From positions 13,515,197-13,579,196 of the forward strand of contig CM056389.1 in the NCBI GenBank assembly GCA_029718625.1: a stretch of 64,000 bases of DNA, given 5' to 3'. The position numbers and the translations under genes were made by a program. This stretch comes from Synaphobranchus kaupii (Eukaryota; Chordata; Actinopteri; Anguilliformes; Synaphobranchidae). Positions 50,476 through 62,400 of this stretch are shown here, piece by piece (position 1 is the first letter of the stretch; each line of letters begins with the position of its first letter). The notes under the pieces are model-generated. The model was not told the origin of the DNA, searched no databases, and saw only the letters and a program-made list of their open reading frames with translations.

Positions 50476-51220
50476 GTTGTTTTGTGCTTTCAGACAGTAC
50501 TGAAAACTATTTTGACTATTGATCACGTTTAGTGGTACAAGGACGTCAGATGGCAATACTGTCAGATCTGCTGTATAGGAAATTGGTAAAGAATGCTGCT
50601 ATGACTGCTTGCAAGGAATTGACAATATGGGTTTATGTTTAATATTCAAGAAAATGTATATACTGGAATACAGATAAATGCCAAAAAGTCATTGATTTAG
50701 AACTCAAGCAGGAACTTGGGTGGGTAATATAAAAAGTACACAAGCAAGACATTGGGAAAGACCTGCTGTGGTGGTCGCCACAGGTAGAGAGTCCAGGGGT
50801 CAGAAAGTAAAAGTCCTGCCATGTGTTTCTTCCACCCCTAAAATCCAGAAACGAAAGAAGTTGAAACAAAATACTGGGGAGGACTTTTACTTTGTGAACC
50901 TGGATTTTCCACCTCTGGCGGTCGCAGAGTCAAGTCAAAGTGACAGTGAAAGGCCCTTCCTCCTTGTCAATTTGCAGTGAGCTTGAGTGACAGGCTGGAT
51001 TGCATCTGGACTAATAACCAACACGTACTCCCAGGGTATGAAATTGTACCAGCCACAATACCTTTTACAATATAACACAACCTCTGGTTGGTTACCAGCC
51101 AAAGTGGCTGCTAGAATAAAAATCTTACCAACCACAATCAAAATTTTACCAGCATTTGGCTGGTGATTGGTGTTAATTTCACACCCTGCAAACTCCAAAG
51201 CTTGTTGACAAATGTATCTT
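50476..51220. other. Intergenic, no gene seen
   Basis: Short frames without domains. There are A-rich and 'accagccaaa' type repeated phrases (51040-51160) but no definable element. Confidence 0.4.
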
Positions 51221-51477
51221 TGGCTGTGTCTGAATCAGGGCCCTATCTAATGTGTACTGTGTGCTAGCATACTGTGTACTGCTTACTGTTTAGTGCCATG
51301 CAGTATGCAAAAAATATCCTCCATACTATTACCAGCGCAAACCTGGAAATAAGTATATCATTCTGGGATTTTAAGTACACTACATTAAGAGAACATTTTG
51401 CCAACTTAACTTTCTCATACAGTGTACTCAACTAGCATATTCAATAGTATAGAAGGGCGTTGATTTGGACACAGCCA
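51221..51477. mobile_element. MITE family member 1 (ends TGGCTGTGTC...GACACAGCCA)
   Basis: Terminal inverted repeats 'tggctgtgtctgaatcag' and 'tgatttggacacagcca'. The interior has 'gtgtactgtgtgctagcatac' type sequence and 'aagtacactacatt', shared with members 2 and 3. Confidence 0.75.
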
Positions 51478-52163
51478 ATGAATGGGTTCGATTTAGTGAA
51501 CCGGTACGCCGTTACGCCTACATTGGTGACGCTCCCCGGCGTGGATGGTCGAAGGAGGGGCTTTCTTTTTTATTTAAATAGAACAGGAACAGCTAGGGAT
51601 CAGCGCAAACATGGCTCAACAAGCCGACCCAGCCGTTAATCGCTGCAAGGTCGTCGTCATAACATTACGCCGCACGCCGCTTCAAGAAGTACGCCGGTTC
51701 TTTTAAAACACGCAATCGGTGCTAATCCGGATAACCCGCATGCACGGGCGCTTAATCGAACCCTCTCGTTGGTTCTTTGGTGATGCATGCTTGGGAGCGT
51801 CTAATTATAAGGAAGGAGAATATGCTAACATGCTTGGATTTTTGAGGGTTTTGATGCTTAAGAGCTATGGGTAAGGCCGTTTGTCTAAGCATTATTCACG
51901 AGTCATCACATTGCATTGTGGGATACAAGGACGTTTATAGCCTAAAACAGAATAAGGCTGTGACCGAATATGATCCCTTCACCCCTCTGAGGGCGCGTAT
52001 TTGAGTCAACTTCGTCAAAAAGCTTTTGAGTGGGCGACTTTTCGTCACAAATGGGGGCACTTAAAATCCCTGGATGAAACCATTATTTCCGGGGTTTTGT
52101 TGAGGGGATTCAGGAGAACATTCATCCGACAAGTTCAAGAAGTAAACCGGAAGTAAAGACATA
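51478..52163. other. Intergenic, repeat-like, no gene
   Basis: GC-richer than the surroundings at 51500-51760. 51957-52160 resembles a further degraded member of the neighbouring MITE family ('ggctgtgaccgaatatgatccc'). Confidence 0.35.
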
Positions 52164-52845
52164 GGCCGTGTCCGAATCAGCACTCTTCCACACTGTTGAG
52201 TAGCCTTGGTGAGTAGATGGGGCGAGAAAGTCGTACGCAAATTTTTTTCAAATTGCAGTATACTTCAAACACCCGGATGACACACTTCCGGGGTTTCGCT
52301 GAGTACATTCGGGAGCACACTTTTCAAGAAGTACACAAACATTTTGATCACATGAATATGACGTGAAGCTTCGTTTAAAAAAAATGAGGGGCAGGTTCGC
52401 TGGCGTTTTCCTTCAAATGCAACAAAAACAACATGGCAGCGCAAGAGTGGGGTACAGGGTTGCCAGATCTTGTCAGACTTTCCAGCCAAATTGCGACTCA
52501 AAACTAGCCCAATTTATAGGCTATTTTTAACCGAAACCAACGTATTTTAAATAGAAATCATCATGTTTTTACTTTTTAAAATAAGTGCGTGCTTTGCGAC
52601 TTTTCATTTTTACCCGTGACTGCACTTTAAAAGTATCCCAATTTAGCTGTAAAACCACGGACATGGCAACACTAGTGGGACGTTTTATGACCTGCTTACG
52701 ACACTTCCACAGTACGGTTTGGAAATAGTATAGCGGATATTTTTCGCGTCCTGCTATACAGTGCACATTAAACAGCGCACTTGTACCAGTGCACTCTTCG
52801 CAGGAGACAGGGCACAGTAGATAGAGCTCTGATTCGGACATAGCC
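52164..52845. mobile_element. MITE family member 2
   Basis: The ends 'ggccgtgtccgaatcag' and 'ctgattcggacatagcc' are inverted repeats. The interior shares 'ccggggtttcgctgagtac' and 'acttttcaagaagtacac' type sequence with member 3 in opposite orientation. Non-coding. Confidence 0.7.
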
Positions 52846-53150
52846 ATATGCTGTGACCGAATATGATCCCTAATCCATGACCCCTGTCATGTGCCCTCTC
52901 CCCATACTTTGCAAGCTGTGTGCGAAATAAATCCTGCAAAACTCTTTCCAAACTAGTGAGAAAGTAGTTTGTAATATTTTGATTGAGAATATTAATCTAT
53001 TTACATATGACAATGGTTACAAAGTGTAGATTATGAATGAAGATAGAATTAACAAAAATAAAAAGAGTAGTGACCACCAAACTATGTATATGACCCGCTC
53101 TTGTACCATAGACATGCATATACGCTCTATTTCTTGTACTACAAGTTGTA

Positions 53151-53547
53151 GGCTGTGTCCGAATCAGAACCTACTGCGCCCTGTCTCCTGCATGCAGTGC
53201 ACTGGCAGTGTGCTTTTTAATGTGCATTGTTTAGCACGTGACTTGCAGTATGCAATAAATATCCTCAATACTATTTTCCAATTGTACTGTGGAAGTGTCG
53301 TAAGACGTCCCACCCTTTGCGTGGCCTTGTAATGTCTAATTTTTTATGCATTCATATTTATGCTACAAAAATGTTTGCGTACTTCTTGAAAAGTATGCTC
53401 CTGAATAAACCCCGGAAGTAAGTATATCATATGGGGGTTTTAAGTACACTACATTTAGAGAAAATTTCACCTACTTAACTACTTGCTCATCCTGTCTACT
53501 CAACAAGCCTACTCAATAGTATGGAAGAGTGCTGATTCGGACACAGC
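53151..53547. mobile_element. MITE family member 3
   Basis: The ends 'ggctgtgtccgaatcag' and 'ctgattcggacacagc' are near-perfect inverted repeats. Non-coding. Confidence 0.75.
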
Positions 53548-53722
53548 TAGGGATCTGCATTTCATCGCTCTTTGGCGACCCCTGCTGGCCGATAAGGGCA
53601 CTCGTAAGACTGCATGTCAAAGGTCCCTCCTCCGACACCGCTCCGTGAGAGCTTAGCTACGACGCGAAAAGAAGCAGCTGGAGGACAGCACGTCTTTCGG
53701 AGGTGGACGTCCCAGCTCTCCC

Positions 53723-53797
53723 GAATTGGCAGGGTGGTTCCAGCATGGAATTGGCAGGGTGGTTCCAGCATGGAATTGGCAGGGTGGTTCCAGCATG
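53723..53797. repeat. 25-bp tandem repeat, three copies
   Basis: Identical units at 53723, 53748 and 53773, each containing GAATTGGCAGGGTGGTTCCA. Confidence 0.92.
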
Positions 53798-54150
53798 GAA
53801 TGCAGCTGCGGTTGCAGGCAGTCATACATTCCAGATTGGGGAGGGAATTGGACAGCCTATATAAAGCCAAAATCTTGGTGGCAAATAACTAAATTTAATT
53901 AACTTTCCATCATATCAGTATATACATCATATCATATCGTAATTGGTCTTGAGTTGGGGGGGAGGGCCCAGATTTGGACCATGCAGATCGTACAGTAATG
54001 AATGCTCCTAATGGGATTTAAACGCTGCTCTCCATACGCCTGGCCGACGGAGGGTGCAAGAGCAAGAGAAAAGGGGACGGACGGCCAGGATTGGGGTGCA
54101 CCACGTGTCACCTCACTCCAACACTACTGCTCGCATGCAGTCACTTCCTT

Positions 54151-54380
54151 GGGTGCGTCCCAATACTCGAAAAATGCATCCTCCTTTCCTCCTCTCTTCC
54201 GTGCCCCTGAAACCGAGCTTTGTGTCCTAATCTAATGTTGCTGATTACATATTAATTACATAGTAATGGTTACATGTTAATTAATGTCTCAAAGCAAACC
54301 ACAATGCCAGGTACATACATTGTATACTGTGTACATGCAACTACTTGTACTTGAAACCTACAGGCAGTTTTGCATCAACG
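54151..54380. mobile_element. Truncated copy of the 16859-17164 MITE (inverted)
   Basis: Begins 'gggtgcgtcccaatactcga' and runs as the reverse complement of the intron element of SelW copy 2 to about 'acctacaggcagttttgc'. It lacks the other end. Confidence 0.6.
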
Positions 54381-54532
54381 TTCATAAAATATTCTCTAAT
54401 TCACATTCACCATAATGACCAGTATAAAGCTCAGTGTCGATTCAACTCCACAGCTTATGCGATTCAAATCTAAAACGGGATTAAGTGTACTTGATCGCAA
54501 TTGATTAAACAGTAACTTCTTACACTGTAACA

Positions 54533-54725
54533 CAATGGTCCCCAACTCTGTTTCAGGAGATCTACCGTCCTGTAGGTTTTCATTTCAACCATAATTTGGC
54601 ATACCTGATCCTACTAATTAGCAGCTCAACGAGATCTTTAGCCGTTGAATGAGGTGTGCTTTGTTAGGGTTGGAGTGAAAACCTACAGGACAGTAGATCT
54701 CCAGGAACAGAGTTGGGAAACACTG
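54533..54725. mobile_element. Palindromic hAT-like MITE, second copy
   Basis: Same family as 47901-48092. The flanking 8-mers ctgtaaca and ttgtaaca fit an 8-bp target duplication with one change. Confidence 0.75.
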
Positions 54726-55860
54726 TTGTAACACAATAGACCAAACCTGTGAGACCCACCAACACATATGTGTCATGTGTCTTTTGCTGTCAATGCTAGA
54801 AATCACAGTAGGTTACTATCTTCACAATGTGATGGCATCTGTCCAGCACAGTGCACTGTGTTAGCATCTCAATAAATAAAGCTGGCCAGAGCCCCCTGCA
54901 TCTTATTTTACATGTTTTTTTTACCAGCATTTACCAGCATTCCAGACCTGGAATGCCTAAAGAGAGTCTATAGTTAAAGCTCCATTCAAACCAATTTACA
55001 TCACTAATGCAGTCAGATTTCTGAACCCTTTCAAATAATTTTTAGGTAGGCTACTGCATTTTCAGATGTATTTTATGGGGTCAAATCTATTTTAGTACAG
55101 TCAAATCAGGAAATAGATTTGAATGAATTCATTGAAATCCTTATCCTTATAAAACATTGTAGACATGAATTTCAGTTAATTCAGTTGAAATTGAAGTGAC
55201 CCGATCCCTGATACGCAGAAAATCAATAGGCCATTAGCATTCCAGAAACTCTCAAGAGCCTCTTACACAGATCTCTTTTTCTGTGAAAATGCAGGACTTT
55301 GACTCCGATATGGTGACAATAATCAAACCCAGAAACAACTTTTTGTACACGTGTTCTCAGTTTTGTGACTTCGTCGCACATCTGGATCTACCATTGTCTG
55401 TTGTACCAATAGAACCAAAAATTATTGGCCTCAGAGGTGATATTTCGCGAACCTTTACAGCTCGGTATGTAACTTGCAACTAAGATACAGTAGCATTTAA
55501 GCGCCGTTACAGGGACTTCAGCACTATGGACAGTTCCAACCCCTCGCGACCTACGTCACAGACATGACAACACAGCGGCATAGCATAGGTTGCAAAGCAG
55601 CGGTCTCCTACTTGAGTAAATACATATACATTGCGCATTCCCTTTTAAAACAACCACAATTAACCGTCCTTTTCATGCCCTCGCGGATCTTTATACCTCT
55701 GCTTAAAATTTAGGCCTATATCTACAAATGTTCAAAAGGGCGTTTCACAAGGTTCACTCTATTTAGAAGTCTTCAGTACATTTACATTAACCTCCTTGCA
55801 TATGGGCCTTCATTGGTCTTCCTTTCTACACGTTGGCCATGTGTGGTTAATGTCAACAGC
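54726..55860. other. Intergenic, upstream of SPRED3, no gene seen
   Basis: AT-rich, with a short repeated 'ttaccagca' phrase (54921-54940). Nothing coding is recognised. Confidence 0.4.
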
Positions 55861-55867
55861 CTCTAAT

Positions 55868-55868
<1 letters not shown>

Positions 55869-55956
<88 letters not shown>

Positions 55957-55972
55957 TGGAGAGAGAGAGAGA
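55869..55972. repeat. (TG)n then (GA)n compound microsatellite
   Basis: The TG run (about 55869-55907) changes to GA (to about 55972), with a second GA run at about 56131-56160. The purine-rich GA tracts lie 320-520 bases before the SPRED3 ATG, in the likely promoter or 5'UTR. Confidence 0.93.
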
Positions 55973-56127
55973 GAAGTTCAGACAGAGAAATTCATAACAG
56001 AGTGGATGTTCACGCTTGTGGCGTTGGTCTGTTTGCCAAAGCAGGACAAGCGGGCTTGATATCAGTAAGAGGGGACCGTGCCAGGTACAGAGTGGGAAAG
56101 AAAAGGGATTGGGAGTGACCGTTTAAG

Positions 56128-56160
<33 letters not shown>

Positions 56161-56164
<4 letters not shown>

Positions 56165-56483
56165 GGGTGAGGAAGGGAAAGGGAGGGAGGGAGGATGTTG
56201 CTGCCGCCGCTGCTGCCAGCGGAAAATGGCTGCTACCACCTCAAGCCTGTCCTGACACACCAAGAGGACATAAAGATGGAGAGGGAAAAGATAATAAACT
56301 GAGTGTCTGGGAGTAGAGAAAAAGGAGAGAGAAAGAGGGTGCGCGAGAAAGCGTGTGTGTTTACATGTGTGTGTATGAGAGTGCGTGTGTATATGCGTGT
56401 CTGCCTGTGCGTTGACAGAGGAGGGAACTATAACCAGAGGATACCGGGGGCAGCAAGCTCGAAGCGGTGGGCGACACCAAGCC
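56161..56483 (+). promoter_or_regulatory. Likely SPRED3 5'UTR/promoter-proximal region
   Basis: Purine-rich and GC-richer DNA (for example a CCGCCGCTGCTGCC stretch at about 56202-56217) directly before the start exon. No TATA box at a convincing distance. Transcription start is not determined. Confidence 0.35.
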
Positions 56484-59400
56484 ATGGAGCGCGAGTAAGT
56501 CAGATTTTCTCTAAAATAAATTAAAAACTGAATCAGATCACCAACAAGACACGTTTCGGGCACTCCTTTCGGTATTCTGGTACATGTTTGACACGCAGAC
56601 GCATAAAAGTATGCACGGACACAAATACCATATTTTCAATCGATCGAGACTATATTCCATGCATCAATATACGTTCAAAATAGCCTATCTATAATTTAAC
56701 GGTCATTCGCACGAACAATAACGGTTTTATTTATTTATTTATTTAATTATTTATTGTTATATTTTTTTTTACCACGGTGTGCTCACACAAACTCGACAAT
56801 GCCGTATGAAAGACAATTAGAATGTTAGTTAATGTTTGACTGAATAATAATCTGGAAACATCCAATAACCTGTCACGATGTGGTGTGTAGGTATATTGGA
56901 TTGGAATTCGAGCTGTTAATTTTTTTATAATATTGAAAAAAATATCAAATATGGCGAGTTATCGGCCAATCCGGAACATCATTCAGCTTTGAATATTAGT
57001 AAGGCGACAATAAGGTGATTTTTATCAATGCGTCTTGGATTCCATTATGATTTTTAAAGCCGAACTTTATGAATGAAATTTGATCTCTCTCGTAGGCTAG
57101 GCTACTCTCTAAAAACCCCAGCTTTCTTATTTCCTGTCACCCTCTCTCCATTCTATCTCCCTCTCTCCATCATTTTCTCTCCTTTCTTCCTTTCAAACGT
57201 GTAGGTTATATGAATTTCCTTGACAAAGAGAATGCATGCTTAGAATCCGTTTGATTTAGTCCGATTTAGTTTCATTCACAAGATCAGCGATGCTTGGGTG
57301 TATACGGTAGCCTGTGTTCGTCTGGGTTTTAGAATAGACGGTAGGCGGAGGAAAATACATTGCAGCATTTTGGCATAGTCTAAATGACAATCCTCTTGAT
57401 TGAAAACTGTTGTGAGAATACGTGTTTCGTGCCACTGTTGCCAGTTCACTCGTATTATGATTTTTAATTTTAATTATTTGTGCATTTTATAGGCTGTCGC
57501 CGATTGAACTGCCTCAGGCTCTTAGTGATAGACTGGGCCTCAGCTAGCAAATGGGCGCGTTCATTGATATATCGCTCAAAGAAATGCACTCATTCGTTCT
57601 CCTGTAGGCTACATACTCTCCATTCAGCTATTCGTTCTCCCACAACCAATATATTTCACGGGGTCCCAATTTCTCTCGCTCTCTTCTCCCATTCACATAT
57701 ATTTGTCCTCTCAATTTATCAATCAGTAGGCTAAACAACGGGATTTAACGCCTTGCCGTTTTTCTACATAAAACGGGTAATGCCACGCCTCTATGTCAAT
57801 AATACCTAGATGTTTGCTTAGAATTAAGTTTATTATACTCCTGCGTATTATTATTTTGGACACAATTAGCTGGGAAGCGACTTAGCCTATAGACCATGTG
57901 ACCACCCATTCAAAAATGCTGTTGGCTGCCATTGATAAGTGTGTCTCGCTGGTAAGATTGCAGTAAAGGTAAGCAGAATTATAGTGACAGGCAAGATATG
58001 GTAATAATTTATTATTTTGTCAATATTTGCAAACTGTGTAGCAGGGATTCAAATCATTATTTATTGACTGCTTAAAGTTAATTTAGCAGCAAACTATTTA
58101 TACGTTTTTATTTTGAAATTCATTAGTGTAGACCGTTCTTTGAACCGTATCATAACAATCTCTCTCCCCCTCTCCATCTTACCTGCCAGTCAACTATACA
58201 GAAATATACAAGAGAAAGTCTTCATGATTTATGCTTTTTCCCCATTGCGGCTGTGTATTTTGTTTGTGAATGCAACGTCATGACATCTGACGTTGCTATA
58301 GCTTTTATGATATTTTATATTAGGCTAATCTGTCTTGTCATTCTCTGGCTCTGTGCTGCTAAATTCTAAATGCTAAATTTATATTTTATAAACGGTCTTG
58401 GAATAATCCCATCATGTGAATTAAGTTTTTATTGACCGTTGCATCAATTTTTTAAAAGAAAATCGTATTTGAAGCATATTTTGCAAATGTATGTGCCACG
58501 TAATTGACGGTTTGTTCCTGTGTCCTTCTCCCTAAGTTCTGTGAAGAATTCAGTGGGCCTACTTGTTTCCTCAGACCAGTTAACGTCTGCGTTCACTCCT
58601 CTCCACCTCTTGACCAGTGTAGTGCGCGTTCGCGCAGTGGTGATGACGCGTGACGACTCCAGCGGCGGGTGGGTGCCCCTGGCAGGCGGTGGCCTCAGTC
58701 ACGTGGCAATATGTAAGGGGCGGAGTCCGGAAGACAGGGGGCGGAGAGACTACTTCATTCGTGGGGAGAGGCTGCGGGATCGAGCGGTGAGTGCAGTGCT
58801 CAAGTTACGTGCTGTGCCTGTCTTCCACCGACCGACTGTGCCCCTCGCTGTGGCACTCACCTATGCTCCTTACTTTTGTGTTTTCTGGAGATGCTGCCCT
58901 CCATGGCCTGCACAGTGACTCTCCGCTCTGTCTGCAGCCGGTGCTGGAGTGCTTTGTGCAGAGAGGGCTGATATATAACAAGGTCAACCCCATCTTCCAT
59001 CACTGGCGTGTGGAGGACCAAAAATTTGGTCTGACTTTTCAGAGCCCGGCTGACGCCATCTCCTTTGAGCAAGGGCTCCGGGGTGTGATCGACCGGCTGG
59101 AGAGAGGTACTGCCCTGTGAGAAACATGGTAGTTAAGGATGACGAAAAAGGCAGCAGATTAAGAGAAAAATATTTCAGAAAGATGTGGTTTCGCTGAGCA
59201 AGAATATGTATAACATGGAGGGCCAACTGGGCAGAGTGAGTGAAATTTGACATGCTCTCTGGCTCACTCAGTTCTGTCTAAAGCCGTCCCTCTGTCTCTG
59301 TCATTTCTTATAGAATCAGACTCTCCATCTTCCTCCACCCCAGAAGAGGGAGACACTGAAGATGATGGCCAAGCTGTGGGTATTTTTTCACCCTTAATAT

Positions 59401-62400
59401 AATATTTTGCCTGTAAAAAAAAAAGATTTTCAGGCATAACCTGGTGTTTAGCATGACCACAAATGACCTTCACATCCACCTGTGTCTCCATCTTTTCAAC
59501 ACACTTGTTGTTTGCCTGCATGGCCTCCTGTTTGTCAGAGGTGACATCACCTGTATGCAATTTGTGAGAGGTGACATCACCTGTATGCAATTTGTCAGAG
59601 CTAACATCACCTGTATGCAATTTATCAGAGGTGACATCACCTGTATGCAGTTTGTCAGAAGTGACATCACCTGTATGCAGTTTGTCAGAGGTGACATCAC
59701 CTGTATGCAATTTGTGAGAGGTGACATCACCTGTATGCAGTTTTTCAGAGCTAACATCACCTGTATGCAATTTATCAGAGGTGACATCACCTGTATGCAT
59801 TTTGTCAGAGGTGATATCACCTGTATGCAGTTTATCAGAGGTAACATCACCTGTATGCAGTTTGTCAGAGCTAACATCACCTGTATGCAATTTATCAGAG
59901 GTAACATCACCTGTATGCAGTTTGTCAGAGGTGACATCACCTGTATGCAATTTATCAGAGGTAACATCACCTCTATGCAGTTTGTCAGAGGTGACATCAC
60001 CTGTATGCAGTTTGTCAGAGGTGACATCACCTGTATGCAGTTTGTCAGAGGTGACATCACCTGTATGCAGTTTGTCAGAGGTGACATCACCTGTATGCAG
60101 TTTGTCAGAGGTGACATCACCTGTATGCAGTTTGTCAGAGGTGACATCACCTGTATGCAGTTTGTCAGAGGTGACATCACCTGTATGCAGTTTGTCAGAG
60201 GTGACATCACCTGTATGCAGTTTGTCAGAGGTAACATCACCTGTATGCAGTTTGTCAGAGGTGACATCACCTGTATGCAGTTTGTCAGAGGTGACATCAC
60301 CTGTATGCAGTTTGTCAGAGGTGACATCACCTGTATGCAGTTTGTCAGAGGTGACATCACCTGTATGCAGTTTGTCAGAGGTGACATCACCTGTATGCAG
60401 TTTGTCAGAGGTGACATCACCTGTATGCAGTTTGTCAGAGGTGACATCACCTGTATGCAGTTTGTCAGAGGTGACATCACCTGTATGCAGTTTGTCAGAG
60501 GTGACATCACCTCTATGCAGTTTGTCAGAGGTGACATCACCTGTATGCAGTTTGTCAGAGGTGACATCACCTGTATGCAGTTTGTCAGAGGTGACATCAC
60601 CTGTATGCAGTTTGTCAGAGGTGACATCACCTGTATGCAGTTTGTCAGAGGTGACATCACCTGTATGCAGTTTGTCAGAGGTGACATCACCTGTATGCAG
60701 TTTGTCAGAGGTGACATCACCTGTATGCAGTTTGTCAGAGGTGACATCACCTGTATGCAGTTTGTCAGAGGTGACATCACCTGTATGCAGTTTGTCAGAG
60801 GTGACATCACCTGTATGCAGTTTGTCAGAGGTGACATCACCTGTATGCAGTTTGTCAGAGGTGACATCACCTGTATGCAGTTTGTCAGAGGTGACATCAC
60901 CTGTATGCAGTTTGTCAGAGGTGACATCACCTGTATGCAGTTTGTCAGAGGTGACATCACCTGTATGCAGTTTGTCAGAGGTGACATCACCTGTATGCAG
61001 TTTGTCAGAGGTGACATCACCTGTATGCAGTTTGTCAGAGGTGACATCACCTGTATGCAGTTTGTCAGAGGTGACATCACCTGTATGCAGTTTGTCAGAG
61101 GTGACATCACCTGTATGCAGTTTGTCAGAGGTGACATCACCTGTATGCAGTTTGTCAGAGGTGACATCACCTGTATGCAGTTTGTCAGAGGTGACATCAC
61201 CTGTATGCAGTTTGTCAGAGGTGACATCACCTGTATGCAGTTTGTCAGAGGTGACATCACCTGTATGCAGTTTGTCAGAGGTGACATCACCTGTATGCAG
61301 TTTGTCAGAGGTGACATCACCTGTATGCAGTTTGTCAGAGGTGACATCACCTGTATGCAGTTTGTCAGAGGTGACATCACCTGTATGCAGTTTGTCAGAG
61401 GTGACATCACCTGTATGCAGTTTGTCAGAGGTGACATCACCTGTATGCAGTTTGTCAGAGGTGACATCACCTGTATGCATTTCCTCTCCATACTTCCCAG
61501 TCTCACACGGGCAGTGAGTCGTCCTCCAACAGCAGGAAGGAAATGTTGCCCAAGCCCATCACCATAGTGACCAGCGAGTCCTCTTCCCCGTGCTTTGTGC
61601 TCCCTTCTGCTGCAGAGGATTATGGGTACGGAACACAGCATGCAGTCACCACACAGACTCCTGCGCAGGTAAGGCCTCTCCTGTCTGGCACTTCTGTCTT
61701 AAACTCATTGCACTTAACATTTACTGATAGGGCAATTATTTGTCTTATCACATGGTATTTTATAATGTTTGGGTAACACTTGAAACCGCCATCATAAAAC
61801 CTCCATATGCAGTGGAAGGACATACCGTTGAAACAGTTTTAATATAATAAATTAGTTTATTGCCAATACAGCAATACTGTAACAAAGCATGGTGTGGTGC
61901 ATATAGGCATATGATGTCACACACCATACAATATGTAAGTGCATACTATAACTGCGAGTGAAAAAACGCAGTCATAACAGCGCATCTCTGGCGATAAACT
62001 CATGACACCTTGTATGCCATGCATCATGGGAAAAGCACACATTTTCAGTGTAAGTGACAAACCCGTCTACTGGGTGACACTCTCCATGGAGGATCCTTCA
62101 AGAGGACTACTTAAAGTTTCCTACATAAACATTCATGAGCACCTATGCCACATCGCATACTTCAATTGGGTGTGCTGTCATTGTCCATGACATTACCACG
62201 ACTTAACCAAATCAGAATTCCATGGTAATGTCACTTATGATGTGAGAGCAGACCTACGGTACCCTGTGATTGGTGGCATAGGTGGTTATGAATGCTTATG
62301 AAGCACTTATGAAAGTGTTATGTAGATTTCTTTTTTGTTGAAGCTGTAATGTATGTGTTTTTGTTGGATCCTTCATGCTATTATTTGTCATCTGATATAG

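Noticed and set aside
49601..56483. A gametogenetin (GGN) gene between PSMD8 and SPRED3, as in human
   Set aside because: No proline-rich GGN-like exon or other coding exon was found on either strand; the interval is made of repeats and MITEs.
59531..61480. CRISPR-like array
   Set aside because: The whole 30-bp period is repeated with no unique spacers, and the genome is eukaryotic. It is a minisatellite.
59264..61641. Very long open frames (about 600-740 codons) on both strands, e.g. with a repeating HTGDVTSDKL
   Set aside because: They lie over a 30-bp minisatellite inside a SPRED3 intron. Several frames and both strands are open at once, as expected when the period is a multiple of 3. 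The flanking SPRED3 exons splice cleanly around it.
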